Source: Trichosphaerium sp. ATCC 40318 (taxonomy: Eukaryota > Discosea > Flabellinia > Trichosidae). From it: 64,000 bases of DNA. The stretch covers positions 124,001 to 188,000 of the forward strand of contig JALMLS010000309.1 in assembly GCA_038496445.1 (NCBI GenBank), read 5' to 3'. The notes beneath the pieces were generated by a model. The model was not told the DNA's origin. It searched no databases and saw only the letters and a list, made by a program, of their open reading frames with translations. The first letter of the stretch is position 1. Every line of letters starts with the position of its first letter. A program made the position numbers and the translations under genes. Shown in pieces: positions 23,011-34,059 of the stretch.

Positions 23011-25011
23011 ATGGCTAAAGTATTAAAGAAAGCGAATAAAGACACTGTAGCGTTTAATTCGATACCAGTCGAGGTACAAGTTATGATATGCGCGTTCCTT
23101 GATGACGTCAATCGCTACTCTATGTGCTGCTGCTCTAGGCTCTATGTCGGTATTATGCATAACGTTGTCGGCATTGTGAACGCTAGGGTATGCTCTAGTG
23201 ATGACGCGGAGCGTATGAGGCAATACAACGGATACAAACGCAATACGATGATGATTTACGAAACAAGAAAACAATATGATCAACCATACCACGAACCACC
23301 ACTTTACGTCGTACCACGACGCGAACCATTTTCGCTAAAGGTTTTTTGTGGGTTTAAGAAAGTTTCTCTTGACTACTACGATGCTCCGATAACAGATGAA
23401 GACTTGAAGTTCCTGTCAGGAGTCGAAGAGCTTCACGTGATTAACCAAAAATGTGATGTAACAGATGAAGGCTTAAGTCATATCTCTGGTGTCAAAAAAC
23501 TTTTCATTTCAAGTCAAAGCATAACCGGTTCTGGGTTCGTTCATCTTGAGGGTATACAAGAGCTAACATTGGGGCATTGTAATCTAACAGATGATTCGCT
23601 TAAGTACCTATGTGGATTGAAAAGTTTAACGTTTCTTGCGCCTTGTAACACGCTCACAGATGAAGGGTTTAAGTACCTATCTGGATTAAGGAGTTTGAGG
23701 TTCAAGAAGTATTGTCCCATTTCGGATGACGGACTTTCTTATCTGTCAGGCTTAAGGCACTTAGTATTTGATACATCTTGTGGTACTATTACAGATAAAG
23801 GTCTTTTGTATCTGTCAGGATTAAAGAGTCTGGAACTAAGGGCGGCTGTTGGTACCATTACAGGGGAAGGGCTTAAGCACCTGTCTAACTTGACAAGCTT
23901 GAGATTTTCTAGTCTACCTGGAGTCGACAAGGATGGGTTTAAACATCTTGTTAACCTAAAGGAACTATCTTGTTCTCACGGTGAAGGTTTTACGGATGAT
24001 CATCTTAAGTGCTTTGAAAACCTTGAGTGTCTTAACCTATCACACACTCACATAACAGACGAAGGATTGAAACATATTAAGAAGCTAAGAAAGCTTTGTT
24101 TGTTTGGAACTATGGATTGTATAACAACAGAAGGTTTACAACATATCAAGGGCATTGAGGAAGGTAGCTTTCTCTTCGAAGGTGCCTTAACAGCAGACTG
24201 CTACAAGTATCTCTCTGGTATACGCAGATTAAATATTGTACGACAAGGTAAACATGCTATACCATGTGATGAATTATTGAGCTACCTCGCAGGTATTGAA
24301 GATATTTGCATAGCAGGTAAACCTTTTTACCGTACAGGAGTGTTTTTTAACATCATCCCCAGGTGCACATTTAGGATTGACATCAGAAGGTATTAAGTAC
24401 CTTTCAGGTGTTCACACGGTTGATTTAACTAAAACTACTGTTAACGACGAAGGTCTAAACTATCTCTCGGGTGCTCGTAGATTAACTCTGCATGGTACGT
24501 TATTCTTTTTCTCTCACGTGAAAAAGCACGTGCATTTGATACCCAAACGGATTTTTGTTGAGTTACTTTTTGTTTACTAATGCTCGTGTTAATAGCTTGC
24601 CATGATATCACTAATGATGGCTTGAAGCATCTCGCCGATGTTCCGTACCTCAATCTTTCTGATACTCAGATATCTGACGAAGGATTGAAGCATCTTGGCC
24701 GTGTTTCTTATCTTTATCTCGATGCTACAAATATTACTGATAATGGCATGAAGTACCTCAACCCTAGATTGCTATCTATTGTAATGACCGAAGTCACTGA
24801 CAACGGTCTTAATGCTTTGAACAAGACTTACCTCAGATCCGTCAATGTATCTTGGGCAAGAGTTACTACTAAAGGTATCAAGTCGTTGGGTGGTGTACCT
24901 TTTATACAAGTGAATGAAAACATTGGTAAGCACGTGGATGTAGATGATATTGGGAGGTCAACCTTGCGTTTGATTGATGAAGACATGTATGGTCACTATA
25001 TTATAAGCTAA
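23011..25011 (+). CDS. F-box protein with leucine-rich repeat array
   Basis: Predicted 617 residues, three exons. Introns are 24317-24362 (GTAAAC to CCCCAG, 46 bases) and 24495-24595 (GTACGT to AATAG, 101 bases); both keep phase. Residues about 15-50 form an F-box (IPVEVQVMICAFLDDVNRYS-MCCCSRLY), the Skp1-binding motif of SCF ubiquitin ligases. From about residue 115 to 600 there are roughly twenty repeats of about 22-24 residues built on LTDEGLKYLSGLRSL, with variants such as ITDKGLLYLSGLKSLELRAA and ISDEGLKHLGRVSYLYLDAT. Repeats this regular are commoner in bacterial and giant-virus LRR proteins than in typical animal FBXL proteins. Predicted role: substrate receptor for a cullin-1 ligase, substrate unknown. 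A second member starts near 63423. Confidence 0.85.
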
Positions 25012-25251
25012 AAAGGTGTACCCATTTACCATCAAAGGAATACCCCCTAATCACGAAGGACTAAATCTCGTCACTTCAAGTTGTTAAACATGCGTTGTTT
25101 GGAACTACAATAGGTTGTTGTACTCAAGATGCAACTTAAGCTTTCTTCTCAAAAATCACTAAGTACAAAATTAGGACTGTTTCTTTCCCACCAGTTGTCA
25201 AAATAAACGACTATTGTTAGCTGTGAATAACAGTTCATTATTGTACAAACA
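25012..25251. other. Convergent intergenic spacer
   Basis: Short spacer between the 3' ends of the LRR gene (+) and the YwqK-type gene (-). No feature seen. Confidence 0.4.
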
Positions 25252-26514
25252 CTACAAAGTTATTGGTTTGTTGGGAAAAATCATTATCATTGGTGTGCCA
25301 TTACGATTCCAATGCTTTTCATTTTGTACCTGACCATATACATAAACACCTTGACGCTTCAATTGACCATTAGAGTACCAATTCTTTTCTTCTCCATGTT
25401 TATGTCCATTAACCCAAAAACAATGCCTCTTTAGTTGTCCATTCTCATGCCACATCTTTTCCTCTCCGTTTTGGTCATTTCTTACATACGTACATTGTGA
25501 ATGTATCTGACCATTAGATGGATAATAACGCTTTTCTTCACCTTCCTTCTTATCATTAACATAAAAGCGGTGGCACTCTAGTTGTCCATTTTCGAACCAA
25601 TACTTTTCCTCACCTTCTTTTCTTTCCAGAAACTTATCTTCTGAATGGGTGGTGTCATAATGACAAATACTTTTTAGGTTTCCATTTTCATACCAGTATT
25701 TTTCTTCTCCTTCTTTAACAAATTCGAAATAGAAGCACTGATTTCTCAGATTACCATTCTCGTACCAACACTTTTCTTCTCCACGTTTCTTATTATTAAT
25801 GTAGTGATTCTGGAGCTTCAGTTGGCCACTTGCATACCAATGCTTGACTTCTCCTTCTATCTTGCCATCAACAAAAGTACATTGAGCTTCTATTTTGCCA
25901 TTATTGTAATACAATGTCGTTAACCCTTCTTTCTTTCCTTTTCTGTAAACCATTTTTGATGCTAATGTTCCATTCTCATGATATTCCTCCTTCTCACCTT
26001 CTATTTCTCCATTGACATAGGGTAGGAGCTTGAAAATAGAACCGTCTGATATCCTGAACATTTTGATGTCTCCATGTCTCTTACCATTCTTGTAAAACCG
26101 ATGTTCCGCAAGGAATCCTTTGATCTCCCATGCCTTGTACTCGCCATCGAGTACGTCATCGACGTAATGACATTGTTTAATCTGCGAACCTCCTTTCCGC
26201 CAAGCCTTGCGAACGCCTTGTTTGAGTCCACCAGAATAAAACCTTACGTCTACTTTCAAACCACCACTGTATCTCATCCATTTACTTGTTTTTTCAAGTT
26301 GATATCAAACCTTGAGCATAATGCGGCTTGTTTGGATAGCAATGGCCATTTAACATAAGCAAAACAATCCAAGTCCATGATATCAAGTTGTAGCTCCACT
26401 GGGAGTTGGAGAAGACTCGTTTTATTCTGTTTTTGTTTGTGTGTCCTCTATTCAGCGTCAAAATATGTTAATACGTTAAAAATATATTGTACGTACTTTT
26501 CGTCTTGCCGCCAT
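25252..26514 (-). pseudogene. F-box/YwqK-repeat gene copy with frameshift after the F-box
   Basis: Close inverted copy of the gene at 34677-36495. The first exon (ATG at 26514, MAARRK) and its GTACGT intron are conserved. Exon 2 starts RTHKQKQNKTSLLQLPVELQ and includes an F-box (LPVELQLDIMDLDCFAYVKW). Near 26285 one G is missing relative to the plus copy (AACAAGTAAATGG against AACAAGGTAAATGG). This shifts the frame to an immediate stop. Downstream, an intact frame from ATG 26277 (MRYSGGLKVDVRFYSGGLKQ) runs 341 residues to 25252 with about 14 YwqK/MORN_2 units (e.g. EGEEKYWYENGNLKS). So the F-box and the repeat array no longer form one protein. It may be a pseudogene, or it may make a repeat-only protein from the internal ATG. 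About six units present in the plus copy are missing. Confidence 0.75.
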
Positions 26515-26775
26515 ACCGTTTTCTTGGTCGTGTTGCTGTAGTTATGAAAATTGCCTAAGAATTCGTGAGAAAATTCATTTTTTTTCATAGAGCCGCCTTT
26601 CTTGTTTTTTTCTAGTGTTAAAAATGTTCAATAGACTACTATCTCGCAAATACGCCTTAAAGTACTCGCTCACACAATTTAACCACAATAAATACAGTGG
26701 CGCCTAAGAAAATCTTGAGCGTGGAAGGCTTTACTTGACGTTGACAGTTGCTGGTACAATATCTTCATGCAATAC

Positions 26776-27416
26776 TTAAGGGCGTCATCTCAGATTAGTG
26801 TTTACTAAATTGTACATGCTTTGATTTACTTTAAACTTTTGCCACACTACAAACACGTGTATACACAGCTCTGTGTAAAAAGTTGGCTTCGAATATGAAC
26901 TTCGAGCATTATGATGTGCTTTTTTTAGCAGTTTTTTTTTTATCTCAATTGTACATCCTCAGATTTTCCTTAAACTTTATATTCAAAGTCTGCACACATA
27001 TTTAAGGTGTTTTTGGCAATATCAGCTTCGAATATAAGGTTCAGGGATTGAATTTTCTTATTTTGGAAAGTAAATCTTAATTTAGTATTTTTCTTTTTGC
27101 AGATGCTTAATTTGCTTAATACGCTGATATACGGTTAATGTATGTGTGCTAAGTGCAGTCATCAAAAATGAACTTCAAATACAGGTTTTTGTTTAGTAAT
27201 AATGTAAATAGCCTAAAATGTGTTTATATGATAGTAAACGCGTTTAGACACTTTTCGGTTTTGGCACATCATTTTAAGCAGTTTTTTTTTTCAATTTTTC
27301 AAAGGCGACCTGTGTTGCTCTAAATCGCTATGGAGGATGCTTTGTGTGTCTGGAATGCATTGTGTAAAAAGTAGCAAATTCTGTACGCTGGGTCTAATCT
27401 GAGAGGACGCCCTTAA
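26776..27416. mobile_element. Non-autonomous inverted-repeat transposon (MITE) with TTAA target sites
   Basis: The ends are inverted repeats: GGGCGTCATCTCAGATTAG at 26780 and the reverse complement of GGGCGTCCTCTCAGATTAG ending at 27412 (18 of 19 match). TTAA lies on both sides (26776-26779 and 27413-27416). A TTAA duplication is typical of piggyBac-type elements, although the same bases also allow a TA duplication. The 633-base interior has no coding frame and holds T tracts and a repeated GCTTCGAATAT(A/G)A motif, so it must rely on a transposase from elsewhere. It lies upstream of the frameshifted F-box/YwqK copy. Confidence 0.7.
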
Positions 27417-27960
27417 ACGGTACTTATCACGTGTTAAAGGTTGGTATCGTTTCTAACGGTTTTGCGATTAGAATCCGAAAAAAATGCGAGATTGTAAACA
27501 TGTGTGCCAAAGGTACTACAACTGCGCCAATTCGAACTTTTACCATTGGTAGATACTATTGAATCTTGCAATTCATAGCGTAAGCTACGGAAATATGACA
27601 CATTGAAAAATTATATAATGTTCATTTCAATGAGGTTGAAATGCTTGATTGAGCATCTTATTCCAATACACAAGCTCACATATCCATTCAATGGAAAACT
27701 TGTATGCTTTTGTTACATCTCTGGTGGTACGTGATAAACACAACGCTACTGCTTGAAGATAAAAAATTTCATGGACGCACAAAATTCCTCTAATTCTAGC
27801 ACTCCAAATGCTGCAATGAGGAAGTATAGACTGTATATACGACGCTTAGCAGCACTACTGTATCTGTAAAGAAAAACGAGAATATCAAACATTGTCTGAG
27901 GTGCATGAGTGCGTTGAAAAAAGTTGAAATTTGTATGAGTGCGGATATTTTGTTGGTACT
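27417..27960. other. Non-coding insert segment
   Basis: Together with the MITE and 26640-26775 this makes up about 1.3 kb that is present upstream of the minus copy but absent from the matching position of the plus copy (34560-34590). No gene seen. Confidence 0.4.
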
Positions 27961-28310
27961 ACAGGATTAATTTACGGCTACACAACCGTTAACTGTTTAG
28001 GTTTGATAAGCTGTTAAGCAACTACAATAGCGTAAACTGTTCTGTCATAACTGGGCAAATCTCAATATCTAGTTAAAAGTAGGTTTTCGTGGAGCTTTGT
28101 TAGGTACATGGATGTACACCAACGTACATTCAAGAGTCTGTATAGTACTATGTTTGAAGCTATGCCCACTAAATAACGTGAACTCTTATATCACCCTAAC
28201 TCCCAGCAAACGATTAAATAACCCATCAACGCTGCTTGTATACAAGTAGGGCTACTATTCCCGTATTTTAACGCCAATCTGATAACAACTTGTAAATCAC
28301 GTGATACTTC
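27961..28310 (-). repeat. Upstream module copy A (inverted relative to 34060-34560)
   Basis: Read on the minus strand it matches the flank of the plus-strand F-box/YwqK gene. It starts with TCACGTGATT (28304 leftward), then ATTGGCGTTAAAATACGGG, ACTTGTATACAAG, GGTGATATAAG and GTTCACG. Next is ACGAAAACCTACTTTTAACT with TAGATATTGAGATTTGCCCA, and last CAGTTAACGGTTGTGT. The block is the distal part of the duplicated upstream region of the minus copy, pushed away from its gene by the 1.3 kb insert. Confidence 0.65.
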
Positions 28311-30410
28311 CAATTGCAATGAAGTTCACCCACGAAATGCCAACTTTTAGGCCGGATTGATGTTTATAATATTGTCTTTTTCTCTCTGATAATAATGACA
28401 ATGTACCAAGTGATCAACAAGAAGGAGAAACCAACAACTAACTGTTGACAAACTCTAAAACGGGAAATTAATAAACTTTTTCTTCTCTGTTTTTTTTAAA
28501 GCTACTTTCTGCGTAGAGTATAATTTACAAGTATGCTAATAATACTGGCTTTCATAACTCGCTCAGTACTACTATTTCTGTTATTGTGGAGAAATAGTTA
28601 GCTAGCGGAAGAAAACAAGTACACATAATGAACTATGACTTTCTACTTGTAGGCCTACGCTTTTTTCATGGGATTTGGCATTTTACAAATGGACACTTTA
28701 CGGAATATTAATTAGCGCGTATTACGACCTGCTTTGTCTATCATTGGACTTGTATGTTTGGCTACTGGTAAAAGATTCAAACCCAAAAGCAACATGGAAT
28801 GAAAACATGACTGATGAATAAGAAAGGGGAACAAGATGGCTTACTTTTTGTGAGGTAAACCCAAAAAAAGGTGTTGGAGTTAGTAACTACCTGATACATT
28901 GTTCGTGTATAACAAACGCTTTGTGTATTGTTGCGCTACCCAAAACAAAACCCAGATATAGCTAAATCAATGTAGAACAACAAACATCACTACTAGCGCC
29001 TAAACAACTAAACTTCCCTGGTTGTTAGGTAAATGTTCGGTGAACTACAAAAAATCTTGTGTGAACAAAGTTTTGTCTCTAGTAAAGATACCATTGTATC
29101 GCGCGATGGCGACGTCATATACTATTGCCGTCTTCTGGTATTAAAAAATGTTCACCTTTCCTGCTACTACTCCATTTATCCCTCATACGCGTTGGCAATG
29201 TATTATCATTATCACGACGCACGTGAGAGTGACTATTAATAACAGGACATTTAGTAACAGGCGAAGTAAGATTTACTGCCAACACTACTCTTGACATGTG
29301 TGAAACATGCTTTTTTCATCATTTTCAAGAGTTACAATTTATACGAACGTTATACTACTTGACAAAACATTCGTGTATAGCTCAGATCTAGCGATGGCGA
29401 GAATGTGAGACCAAAAACAATCGTCGGACTATTTTTTTAATCTTCCGCTAGAAGGCAGGTCGAGCCTCGATAAACGCTCAACATCGCAGTTGCGAGATCG
29501 TAGAAGTGATTGCAGTATTTGTAACGACTAAATATGGATGTGCATGGTTATTAACATCATAGAAACTATGACATTAACATTGTTACGCGGCTGCTAGAAT
29601 ATCGCCAAAAACAAAAATAAAAAAATTTTTTGAAAACAAAAAAAGATGGTTTCCAAATACAACTGTTTTATTTTTTCGCTTTACACGTATCTGCTAAAAG
29701 CTATGATGATATTATTTTATTGTTTCAATCCCGAGGTATCTCGTTTTATACCAAAAGAGCCAAGATCCTACAGAATGACCACAGAGAACAAAGTGCAAAC
29801 CATATGTGCGAAAAAACTAACGAGGATTTAATTTTCCGTTAGGCATGGAGGAAAAGTCCTGGAATAAAAATGTGTACAATGCTTTATAAATTGGGGGTTA
29901 AAAATGCGAACAGAGCGGCGCTGTAAAGCTAACATCAAATAGCCTGAAACATTCTTAATATTTTATTCGGTTGGTGAAAAACTTTAAAGCGGAGTTATAA
30001 TTCACACGTGATCACAGTCAAAATTAAAATAATTTAACTGATGCTTTTAAAATACTATCTGAGAATAAGAGTAGTCGAACAGCGACTAATAATAGGGTGT
30101 TACAGTAAAGATTATTTTATTTTAACAGGGTTTTTTTTATTTTATTTTTGGTTCCGGCGTGCTTAGCGTTGCTGTCCATGGAAAAATTGAAAAATGGGAG
30201 TTTGGACTAGTGCGCAATAACAAAAACCGTTAACGCTAGTCAACGTATAACGGAATGAAATAACAAGCAGAACCACGTCGTATATTACATTGTATTAGTC
30301 TTCTAAAAAAAAAAAAGTTAAAAAAAGGTGAAATAAATTGTTGTATCTACACCAAACAGTGTGTACAAAACGGCGTATTTTAAATACTACGCTAAGTTGT
30401 TTGTCTATTT
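28311..30410. other. Long intergenic region, no gene seen
   Basis: About 2.1 kb with only short frames (e.g. 29033-29239 +, 29630-29842 +) lacking domains or splice structure. No RNA gene or CRISPR-like array found. Confidence 0.4.
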
Positions 30411-31707
30411 TCAGCGTACGTTTGGTTTTGTTTTTCTGGCTTCAAGCTTTTTTATTTCCTCTGTGATATAGCATTGAAGTAATGTCGGTCCAGCTGAAGG
30501 TCTACCCCTTGGCGGACGTCCACGAACCTTCCTTCTGCTGGATTTTGCCAAATAACGGTAGTGTGTACGTATCTAAACTCGAGAGTAACGATCAGGAGAT
30601 GAACCAAACATGGTAGAAAGAAGAACACTGAGCAAGAGTCGTTTTTGGAAGAAAAAGAAAAACAGTGCACAAAAAAAAAAAAAAACTCTAAAAACGCTTC
30701 GAAACTAACCTGCGGTTTAGTACGCGTTCTGACGACCTGTGTTAGCGCTTCGAAGTCGTTCCCATGTTCACGTAGTCCATCTAATAACCGTTGGTGTTCT
30801 TCGGATGTCCATTCCCGGCGTTCTCTTGATTTTGTTTTACGTTTTAGAGTCACGTGAAGACGTGGAGAAGGTGGGTCATCTTTCTGTTTTGAACGACCAA
30901 CAACTAAGTTATGTGTAAGCACATGCCATAGCATACGAAGGAATGAGCACAACTATGACGTACTAGTAGTATGAGGCGTATAGCTGTGCATTATTGATCT
31001 CGAGCTCTTGGAATCAACAGTGGGAGCGTGTTGCGAAAGAAGAGCATGCATCACTTGTGGAGCGTGCATATGTGCTTTGAGTGCTTGTGTTTGAAGAGCA
31101 AATAAGAGCCTGCAGGAATGGGTAAGAAAAAGAAAGCATGAGTTCAAAAAAAAAGTTTGGTACCAGTTCACTAGCGTGATCTGTCTGGGGTAAGCTTCTA
31201 ATAGCTGTGTTGAAGCTACTTGGTATTCTCTTGGATGAATCTGTCCTAGAGCCAACTTTCTAGAGTTTTCCCACATTTAGCCAAAGAAGAGATAAAATAA
31301 TTTTTCGAAAAGTCAACGGAAGAAAACTGTGTTGGGTTCGGATTCTTTGTGTTATTTTGGTTTTTTTTTTTATTGGGCCAAGGGTTGGGATTAATAAAAA
31401 CCCCGATAAAAAAATGAGATAAATGTAAAAAAAAAAACCAAAAAAAAAAAAAAAATGAAGAGAAAGAGGAGAAAAAAATTTAACCGCCGCTTTACAAAAC
31501 TTTTATCGCTTGTAGAATTTAGTTTAAAACAACATACCGTAATAGACACATTGATCCTGCGAATGTTTCAGAGTCTAGAGTTATGCTGTAGAGAAGATTT
31601 TTAGTACTTTTCTTGGAGACCAAGAGAGGTAAATAATTTGGGTTTTATTTAATGTATAAGTACCTTAGCTGTTCTATTACACTATCTATTGGTGTTTCTA
31701 GACTCAT
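30411..31707 (-). CDS. SANT/Myb and AT-hook nuclear protein with Tad1-like N-terminus
   Basis: Six spliced exons in phase give about 225 residues. The N-terminus (MSLETPIDSVIEQLS, FAGSMCLLRKLALGQIHPRE, LLEAYPRQITLVNWLLFALQ) resembles the SAGA Tad1/Hfi1 pattern of a short helix pair before an HNxLL-type motif; this is inference. A basic linker (LHVTLKRKTKSRERR) leads to a SANT/Myb domain EWTSEEHQRLLDGLREHGND and FEALTQVVRTRTKPQIRTHY-RYLAKS, with the expected three spaced aromatic or hydrophobic residues. An AT-hook-like stretch RKVRGRPPRGRPSAG follows. It ends KLEARKTKPNVR then TGA at 30411. Start ATG at 31707. Probably a chromatin or transcription factor. The combination may be lineage-specific. 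Confidence 0.75.
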
Positions 31708-33360
31708 TTTTGGAGATATGGCTCTACACGAAATGAATGTTTAAAAGTGGTCCTGTTCACAAAATGTTTTGTGTGGTTCAGGGAGTACACAAAATGTGTT
31801 GAGAGAAATATGTTTTGAGACGAAGCTAAGATAAAAAAAAGGACAAAAGTCAGAGAGACGATAGCAATCGCCATCATACTAACTCCTCATCTAATTGAGA
31901 GATAAATGTCGGTGTTTACAACCGGTAATAACGTTTTTTTTTATTTCGTGTAGTTCACAATAGATACACAGCGCGATTTGGATAAAGAGAACAGCCAAGT
32001 AAAGTGAAATACGCTATGTTTTTTTATTTACGAATTACTAATTTTTGCCAAGTTTGCTTATAATCACGTTGGTTAACCTACAGGTACTATATGTTCGTAG
32101 TATTGTATCCACGCTATCAGCGCTATTTAGTATCACTATAAAGCCGGTTAGGAGTAAATAAATCGACGCTAGTAGCGCAGCGCAAGTGCAGTAGATTGTT
32201 GATTGTAGTTGGTATAACGTACTTGGCATAGGAGGTAAATTAAGTGCGCTATGCGGAAGACAGCGTAATTTTGGTGTCAGACTACAAGCACGAGAGTTAT
32301 TCGGGGGTCAGGAGCATTTAAATCAACGACGCGCGGAAGAATTCTCTGATTTCGTCACAACTATTTTTTTTTTTTCACGTTTGTACCAAATACTGCGAAT
32401 CGTTTGTTGTGCGTCAAAGACTTGTGACAGGTATCTAACATTACAGTTTAGGCATTGCTTTTTTAAAGACTATCGAGTTAAACTGCCAACGTTCCTACAT
32501 AGCGCGATGTCGCTACCTCATTACCCTCATACGTGTACGAACGAATTCTAAAGGTTTTCACGATAACTATTCGCAGTACGTGAGTCCGGTTCGATTTTTT
32601 TTTTTCAACATTTGCCAACCAATTCTTTCACAACGCATATCCGGCCACTGTGTATCTTTTACAAAACAAGCGGCCGCAAGTAAACACTTAAAAATTATAG
32701 GTACGATTTCCAACTATGGGCAACAAGAAGCTACTTTACCACAACGACAACGACTGTGATACACACTTACAATCTCGCGTAGTGGGTGATCTAATCTGTC
32801 TACGTTTTACAAATATCTCATGACGCTTAGTAATAACGTACATACCTTGAAATTGATGCCGAACACAAGTAAGCATGCGATCTTTTTGTTTTGTCACATC
32901 GGTACGACTTCCTTTTTTCGTTAAATAAAATCTTACATCACCTCAGTTTAACTTATTAGAACTCGACAACAACTACACTAACCGAAATCTACGCGAGTAG
33001 AAGATACCAAAGAAAATTTTTTAAAGTTGAGGTTATAAATTGTGATATTTTTCCATGTTTGCTTATGGTTCCCAAGCCTTTAAAACCAACGGATTCCTTG
33101 CAAACAGACATATATTGTCTGCTTTTGCAAGTAGAACCCACTGTGACAGCGCATATGAACCCAAAATGCGCTGATAGTTAGAAAACAAATCGGAAAATAG
33201 TTTTTGCGGAACACCAAACACATGCACAACAACTCGCGCTGTATTGTGATCAGGCAAGTGCGACATGCAAGAGATTGCTTTCGAACTCAACAACATACCA
33301 ACCACGCCGGTGCCCTCGATGTCAATATCGCAGACTGAACAGAACAAAAAGTGAAATAAA
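31708..33360. other. Intergenic with two uncertain small frames
   Basis: Minus-strand frames at 32038-32229 (63 residues, one hydrophobic segment ALLASIYLLLTGFIVIL) and 33063-33347 (94 residues, beginning MFCSVCDIDIEGTGVVG) are the only noteworthy open stretches. Neither matches a family I know. The second could be one exon of a larger gene, since CTGTTCAG precedes its CDI segment. Confidence 0.3.
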
Positions 33361-33640
33361 TCACGTGATTAGCAAGCCTACGCGGATGTATCACGTGATT
33401 TCGACATGTTTTCACACTGGCGTTAAAATCCGGAAATAATTACCCGACTTGTTTACAAGCATCACAGACCGCCTACTTCATCGTCAGGTACGCTCGAAGA
33501 TCATCGCCAGGTGCCAGGGTGATATAAGTGTTCACGAAAACCAGGGCAAAGGTATTCTCTTTTTTTTTTTTCGGTATTTCATGCCATTATTGTCGACACT
33601 GTGGCGTGGTAGTACTATTGATGTGTTTTTATAGATGAAA
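33361..33640 (+). repeat. Upstream module copy B
   Basis: Shares with 34060-34330 (same strand) the ordered blocks TCACGTGATT, TGGCGTTAAAATCCGG, AATAATTAC, ACTTGTTTACAAG, GTTACGCT/GTACGCT, GGTG, GATATAAG and CACGAAAACCAGGGCAA, then TATTCTC and CATGCCATT. A second TCACGTGA lies 30 bases upstream of the main one. Downstream a short ORF (MSEKKKAALKLEKTMADFTG, 33667) opens but ends soon; it may be the stump of a lost gene. Confidence 0.65.
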
Positions 33641-34059
33641 AAGTGCAGTAATTGCTGTAGTTACAAATGTCGGAGAAGAAAAAGGCCGCCCTAAAGCTGG
33701 AGAAAACTATGGCAGATTTTACAGGTATAAATAGACAAAGTATGCAGTATACAAAACTCTGACACTGTAGTCGCTTTATAGCCAATAACACTAAAATGTT
33801 GTGTATTCAGCACGATAAAAATAAATACGCGTAATAGCGTCATAACGACTTTTTTCTAAACGAAACAAATTTATTTCAATCATAACACAAAAGTGTTAGT
33901 AGTCGCTACAAGTCTATGAAATAAGTGCCTGTTTAGCATACTTCTAAGTTGTAGGAAATACTTTAGTGTCAATCACAGTACCATGTGATAAAGTAGCAGG
34001 CTTCTCTTATTTTTTCTTAAACGAGAAGACAAAAGTGCAAAATAACTTCACCCAAACAA

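Noticed and set aside
29033-29842. Several 60-70 codon plus-strand frames
   Set aside because: Length is near chance for this composition; no motif, splice context or homology.
32590-32610. GGTTCGATT resembling a tRNA T-loop
   Set aside because: Followed by a long T tract with no pairing partner; not a tRNA.
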